From: Saxidomus purpurata
Taxonomy: Eukaryota > Mollusca > Bivalvia > Venerida > Veneridae
Assembly (NCBI GenBank): GCA_022818135.1
Contig: JAFMSR010000018.1
Location: 24,540,498 to 24,604,497 of the forward strand
DNA: 64,000 nt
Reading direction: 5' to 3'
Made by a program: the position numbers and the translations under genes. Positions 58,546 to 64,000 of the stretch are shown one piece after another. Positions within the stretch are counted from its first letter, which is position 1. Each line of letters opens with the position of its first letter. Under the pieces are notes generated by a model. That model was not told where the DNA came from and did not search any database. It was given only the letters and a program-made list of their open reading frames with translations.

Positions 58546-60795
58546 ATCAAAGGACTGAAAGTACTGGAGGATCAATTGTCTCTGAACAACACAGTCTGTA
58601 CACATACATGTGTAAATATCAGGACAACACAGGCTGTACACATACATGTGTAAATATCAGGACAACCCTTACACGAGTAAAGTTATAAACTGGAGACACA
58701 ACTGTCCACAAATTTTGACCTTTAACCATCTGTGTAAACTTTATTTTTGAGATCTAGGCACCCATGTGCTTACCTTTTGCATTCAGTGATTATGTTCAAC
58801 TACCCTATGAAGTATCATAGCTGTGAATGGTAACTGAGAAATGGATTTTGACAAAAATGAACTGAAAATTCATAGTTTGCACAACTTTTAACGTCATTCA
58901 AAAGTTATGGGATTTGCCCATAGGGTTGATTGTATTGTGCCAATTGATTGATTCGGATTTAACGTCACACTCAACAGCTAAGGTTACCGGTATATGGCAA
59001 CTTCCAGCTTTTATGGAGAAGGAAGATCCTGGGTGCCAATTCGGGCATTATTTCAGTCACGAGAGGGCACCTGGGTAGAACCTAGATAATTTTCAGACAT
59101 AAAAGAATCTGACCCAAGTAGGGCATGAACCTACAGCGGTGAGGGACAAGTGATGATAAGTCAGTGACCTTAACCACTTGGCCTCAGAGGCCATTGTATG
59201 ATGCCAAGTAATTGTCTGAAGTTTCAAGGCTTTAATAATTACCGAGAAAGTAAATTTAATAAAGCTTAACCAGAAAGCTTCATCATGACCTCTATCTTAA
59301 ACATACATAATTGTCATTCAATTGGCATAGTCAGCATCCCTACCAAGGCTGTACTTCCTAAGCCTAAGCTTTGTTTTGTTGCCCAAGGTCAACTTGACTT
59401 TTGACCTTAATATTATTATGTTCGGTCTAGGTTTGGTCATAAATAGGGATGGTTTTGCCAGAACTCGTATTGCAATATGTGGCACTGTATTGGGATCCCT
59501 ATTGCAATATATTGAAAGTGAGTAACTCAAACAAAAATATATACTTTGAAGTATTCAAATGTGGGTATATTATGGTTTTAAAGTAATTGAATCATTCCTT
59601 GGACAAAGTCATTCATGTTTATTTGCTTACTCTTTTTAGATAGAACAATATACTGCCTACCGTCTGTCATAGTTGTCACGGAACAAAATTACAGCAAATT
59701 TAAACTGTGATTTTTTAAAAACAATTTACATGAGTATAATTTATACTAAGATATTTTCCATTTATCTTATTAGATAAATAGCTTGTTATAAAATTTCGAA
59801 TCAGTCGCTATCATCAGCGTCTGATATATTGAATTCAATTGCTATTCATCACACGTGAATTCCGAAATATTCATTTACAACATACCTATGTGCTTAAAAA
59901 TTTATTATTTGGAAACCCACAACAAAGCATTAGATCAAATTCAAGTGACAGGTAATAAATGCAGAGAAATTGCAGTTTATTTACTCCAAAATACTGTGAA
60001 TTGCAATATACCAGGTCTATTGCGAACCCATAGTCATTACCAGCCTCTCTACCATGCTGTATTAAATTTTCATAACATGTCTAAAACAACAACTGAATGT
60101 TTTAATAGCAGGCTATTCTCTTTCATATTCAACATAATAGACTCAAGTAGTATTTCGTAACAAGTAATGATTATAATAATAATAATGATGATGGTGATGG
60201 TGATGATAATAATGATACAATATCATTAATGTATGTATGAATGTACCCGCCAAAATTAAGTGAAGCAAAAGAATCATGTTAAGTTTTGAAAGTTTTAGTT
60301 ACAATACAATACAATAAATCTTATTTGTATTTATATTGAGTTAATATCAGATTCTGTTCTTTGTAAATGACAGCATGATCTAGAGACATGAATTTGATTT
60401 TCCCTTTAGATTATTGCATTTCTATCTACATTTGAAAATGATGTTTAAGACATGTAGATCTATGTGATTTCTTACAGTTATTCGTACCCAGGTACGAACC
60501 AACTTCGGTAAAATGCGGACATTTTCGTACCCTTTTCGAACCACACATTTGCATAAAATACAACTACAACGTGTTTAAAGCATAAAAATATGTTGTCATA
60601 TTTCAAAAAGACATCTACCAGTGCCTCTGTAAAGTTCATTTGCTAATAAGTTTCAGTTTTACACCTAAACGCGTATTTCAGACTAGTGTTTCAGATGCTA
60701 TAATGCTGCATATCTTTAAAGATACACTTTTGATGATAAAGGCAGTGGCAAGTTAAAAAAAATGTTCTTTATGTTGAATTCCGAGTTTTGTAATT
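58546..60795 (+). repeat. Segmental duplication, copy 2
   Basis: Second copy of 39221-41835, about 19.3 kb away. Lacks the Helitron-like array and the (TTA)n LINE piece. Has its own sequence at 59210-59985, including minus-strand similarity to the hAT5 flank of 34800-35700. A (TAA)/(TGA) microsatellite follows the shared block (60166-60220). Confidence 0.85.
58935..59185 (-). mobile_element. tRNA-headed SINE, paralogous copy
   Basis: From 59185: GGCCAAGTGGTTAAGGTCAC, B-box GGTTCATGCCC, body GCCCAGGTGCCCTC, end GTTGAGTGTGACGTTAAATC. It entered before the segmental duplication, as both copies hold it at the same place. Confidence 0.6.
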
Positions 60796-61142
60796 TTAAA
60801 TTCAAAAGTACCTAGTGATTCCATAATGTATTACGATGTTCCGATAGTTTATGATCACAAAAAAACAATATCGGGTAAAAGACTTTGAATTATTCGGCCT
60901 GACTAGTTGTCTATTAGTGTCTCCCGTCTACCTAGTTGTGATCAAAACTGCGTAGGAAAATAGTTCTATCTAAAACAGAATATCACATTGATTTTTTAAT
61001 TACAAATTTAAAGAAAAACACTAATTTAAAATAAAATTATGCTATTCTGAAATGTTTTGAAATTATTTAGATCTGTTACTATACGAGGAATATGAATGCA
61101 TCTAAGCACATAAAAATGTATCCTTGATAGATGAAAATTTTA

Positions 61143-61503
61143 TTTTGTCCCCTCGAAGTATTCACCTCCAACAGATATGCAAAGTTTCAGTCTTCTAATC
61201 CAATCCTTGAAGGCATTTTCATAGTCTTTTCTAGGTATACTATGAAGACAGTGGAATATTGCAGAACCGAGGTGTCAAACCGCTGGACAAATTTTCGACC
61301 AGAAAGGTATTTTTTGAGCCTTGGGAACAAGAAAAAGTCACATGGGGCAAGGTCAGGTGAATATGGAAGGTGAGGGAGCACAACAACCTTTTCCTGCTTC
61401 AGAAAGTCTTGTACAATAGACGCCTTGTGCAATGATGCATTGTCATGTAGCAATCTGACATTGGCCAAACCTGTTGCAGGTCTTCGATTTTTGAAATATT
61501 TCT
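61143..61503 (-). pseudogene. mariner transposase C-terminal fragment
   Basis: The minus strand reads RLLHDNASLHKASIVQDFL, LPHLPYSPDLAPCDFFLFPR and LKKYLSGRKF, the mariner catalytic blocks with the second Asp (HDNA) and the third (SPDLAPCD, D34D type). The frame breaks near 61190; the expected end (WIRRLKLCISVGGEYFEG) follows in another frame. The N-terminal half and inverted ends are missing. A degraded copy. Confidence 0.85.
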
Positions 61504-62451
61504 ATTAGTTTGATATGTTGAAAAGCAAACTTAAGGTTTCCAGCCCATAACGATCAATTTGTCAATTGTTATTTTCATTTAAAACTATATCCTTTCAATG
61601 ATTCATATTCAAATTCTGAAAGAAATTCACCGTCTAATTAAAAAGATATATGGAATTTTATACCCCTAGCTCCATCTTGTAAATTACTAACTGAACTGTA
61701 TACCAGAAAGTATAATTTGTCAATATTCAGTAACCATTATATAACAATTCAACATAATATTGGTAATAAAGTATTCAGTATACACTGTAGAAATGCACTA
61801 ACAACACATTCACTTATGAGCCTGCCCAAATGATAGTGATGCAGATATGTTAACAAAGTAAAAAAAAAATGATTAAAAGGTAAAGGGGTTTAAACTCAAA
61901 GAAAATGCAAATTTTAATAATGGGGCATCCATTCCACTCTGAAAATTTTTGTCTTTATTGTTCCTTCCAGGGAAGGAACAGTTTGAATTGTACAGACACA
62001 ACGCATCACGTAAGCCGTTTTTCGGTGTGTTTCCGTTATAAGTTAAACTTTGTGATATTGAAAATGCGTTCTGCCGATTGGATGAAACCAACTAATAACC
62101 AATAGCCGTTCTTTTCCGTACACAGTATATATTTACGTTACTGAGGTTACTTCCCTTTATATTGCAATAACTTCACTTGGTAAGCTATTGCATGTTGAAC
62201 TTGCAGAAATCGTCTGACAATGCGTTTGATTTTGCATTGCTAGTTTGACAAATAGCTGAAATGAATGTTAATTTAGATATCGTTCGCATTGCGTAGAAAT
62301 ATGCTAATATTGAGCTGGAAGTATTGGTGGGAACTTATCATGTGACCATATCGGAGCAGATGTCGGAGAGTTACTGAAGCGTATCATGACGTAGTAACAG
62401 GTGTGTGGAGTATTAAAGAAAAGTAGACGTTATCAATCAAATACCAATACC
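61504..62451. other. No gene seen
   Basis: AT-rich sequence between the mariner fragment and the piggyBac-like MITE. GTTCCTTCC/GGAAGGAAC at 61959-61980 is a short inverted pair. Confidence 0.4.
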
Positions 62452-62876
62452 TTAAAGTGACATTATGCGCATCTTACTGTACATAGCGTATTTTTGGTGA
62501 CAGTTTTATAAAAACAATTTTTGGTTGTTGTGCATTTAAATGTGTTAAATAAATTATTATGCCGCATTAGTATTTGAAGTACGTGCTTTAGATATAAAAA
62601 AATCGGACTGATAAAATGATAGTTGATTGTGTCGTTGATGTTGGTAGAGATTTCGACAGTGGAAGGGAAGCAACTCCTGCATGCAGTTGTTCTTTTCTTA
62701 AATTGACTCTCCCAGTCAAATAAGAAAATCAATATTTGGAAAGTTATTTTTTCATACTGGTAGCGGGAAGAGTTTGGTGTATTGGGTTAAAAGCTATTAT
62801 TTCCTCTACACTTTTGTACACACACCATTTTCAGCAGGATTTTTACTTGAAAAAAATGTGCATAATGTCACTTTAA
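62452..62876. mobile_element. piggyBac-like MITE, 425 bp
   Basis: TTAAAGTGACATTATGCGCA at the left; its complement TGTGCATAATGTCACTTTAA at the right. If TTAA is the target site, the inverted ends are AGTGACATTATGCRCA, a TTAA-targeting pattern as in piggyBac. No transposase ORF. Confidence 0.5.
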
Positions 62877-63013
62877 TTTGCTTAGACTGTCGCATTTTGT
62901 ACTTCACTAATATATATAGAAAGATGTGCCCTAGAAGGAACATTTGGAATGCTAGAACTTGTAATATTCTTAGTATAATGGCAAAAAATGATGAACTTTT
63001 ACTGTCTAGATTT

Positions 63014-64000
63014 TTAGCGCACCTGGCACAAAGTGCAAAAAAATGAAAAGCGAGCAGTACAGATCATGATCAGACAGCAAAAAAATAAAAATAAAACAGT
63101 GCAGATCATGATCAGACAGCAAAATAATGAAAAGTGAACAGTGCAGATCATGATCGGACAGCAAAATAATGAATAGCAAACAGTTCTTTCAGAATGCTTT
63201 TTGGGGGAATATTGTTAAACTGGAACACAAGATGTCCTTCAATATTTTAATACATATATTTCTAGATCAAAACAGCTTCTGCTCCAAAACCAATATTTAC
63301 ATATTCATTAAACCAAATACATAGTAATTTATAAAACATCATACATATAACAAGAGCAAACTCGCTTTTATTGAGTTGAGTTAACTAATTTTCACTTGAG
63401 TTATTTTAACAAATAACTGACTGTAAAGTTAACAAATGTACAAGAAGATTCACATTTATGTGAGTTAAATACACAAATTTTGACTTAACATATTTTAACA
63501 AATAGTTGACTGTAAAGTTTACAAATGAACAACTAGATAGCAATTAAATTAAATATTATAAACAATCTGACTTACCTGGAACACAAGATGTCCTTCAATA
63601 TTTTAATACATATATTTCTAGACCAAAACAGCTTCTGGTCTAGAAACCTTTGGACCTTGCTTTTATAGGCCTTCAGTGCTAGACATCTGTATCCCAGGTC
63701 AGACTGAACTGACAGAAATTAGCCTGTCACTTCCTGGTTGACTGTCAAAGTATTTTGATTGAAGATGTGTATTACTTTGAAGATACATGTATGTATTTCC
63801 TAAAGTTGTCAAAGGAATGATTTTCCTTGTGACAGTTCATATCATGATCAGACAGCAAAATAATGCATAGCAAACAGTGCAGATCATGATCAGACAGCAA
63901 AAATTAAATAGCATACAATGCAGATCATGATCAGACAGCAAAATAATGCATAGCAAACAGTGCAGATCATGATCAGACAGCAAAAAATAAATAGCTGTCA
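63014..64000 (+). mobile_element. Modular element with 40-43-bp core, runs off window
   Basis: Starts TTTAGCGCACCTGGCACAAA, GTGCAAAAAAATG, the family's 5' module, then tandem 40-43-bp units GTGCAGATCATGATCAGACA/GCAAAATAATG at 63049-63190 and 63830-64000. Between them a ~65-bp block (TGGAACACAAGATGTCCTTC) recurs at 63220 and 63576, and a ~95-bp block (AACAAATARYTGACTGTAAA) is tandemly doubled. The 3' end is outside the window. Confidence 0.6.

Overview
The window is animal nuclear DNA, almost certainly from a bivalve mollusc (my guess is a heterodont clam). It is AT-rich and intron-rich, with very little coding sequence. It is packed with repeat types I associate with bivalves: terminal modules built on GTGAGCTATTGGGATCG and GTCCGTC, GGTCAAGGTCACT minisatellites, SINEs with a tRNA-like head, and many small non-autonomous DNA elements. 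No bacterial gene or operon is present. The species call rests on repeat style and is an inference.

Host genes are only glimpsed. (1) A guanylate-binding-protein-like (GBP/atlastin-type) GTPase lies on the minus strand across 11186-1397. Three exons have matching splice phases: P-loop exon 11186-10979, switch I/G3 exon 3081-2954, and a third exon 1502-1397 that lacks one base. Its 7.9-kb first intron holds a 4.9-kb foldback repeat. (2) One plus-strand exon at 45029-45141 matches BORCS8 (MEF2BNB), a subunit of the lysosome-positioning BORC complex. A short stretch at 32040-33119 also looks coding but I cannot name it.

The largest object is an envelope-bearing Ty3/Gypsy-type LTR retroelement (18389-32017, plus strand): LTR, gag, protease, RT, RNase H, integrase, an env resembling errantivirus/baculovirus F proteins, possible small membrane ORFs, LTR. 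It is dead. It carries in-frame stops in gag, RT and env, frameshifts in pro/pol, an Asp-to-Tyr change at an integrase catalytic position, a 1.1-kb Helitron-like insertion in the 5' LTR and a 1.7-kb insertion near the 3' end. Part of a third LTR (33620-34454) follows a 500-N assembly gap.

Other mobile DNA: a Tc1/mariner-type element with TIRs (37550-39127), a mariner transposase fragment (61143-61503, minus), a Tigger/pogo-type HTH fragment (46070-46173, minus), a hAT MITE with an 8-bp target duplication (51049-51483), a hAT5-like element with a paralogous empty site (34856-35605), a piggyBac-like MITE (62452-62876) and several palindromic MITEs.

The most distinctive theme is modular satellite-carrying elements. 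Two families keep constant ends but carry different tandem-repeat cores. One ends in a GTGATAG hairpin followed by CTAG. The other starts TTAGCTCACC and ends GGGCCATCATGGCCC-TCTTGTT. Finally, 39221-41835 and 58546-60795 are two copies of a segmental duplication that differ by element insertions.
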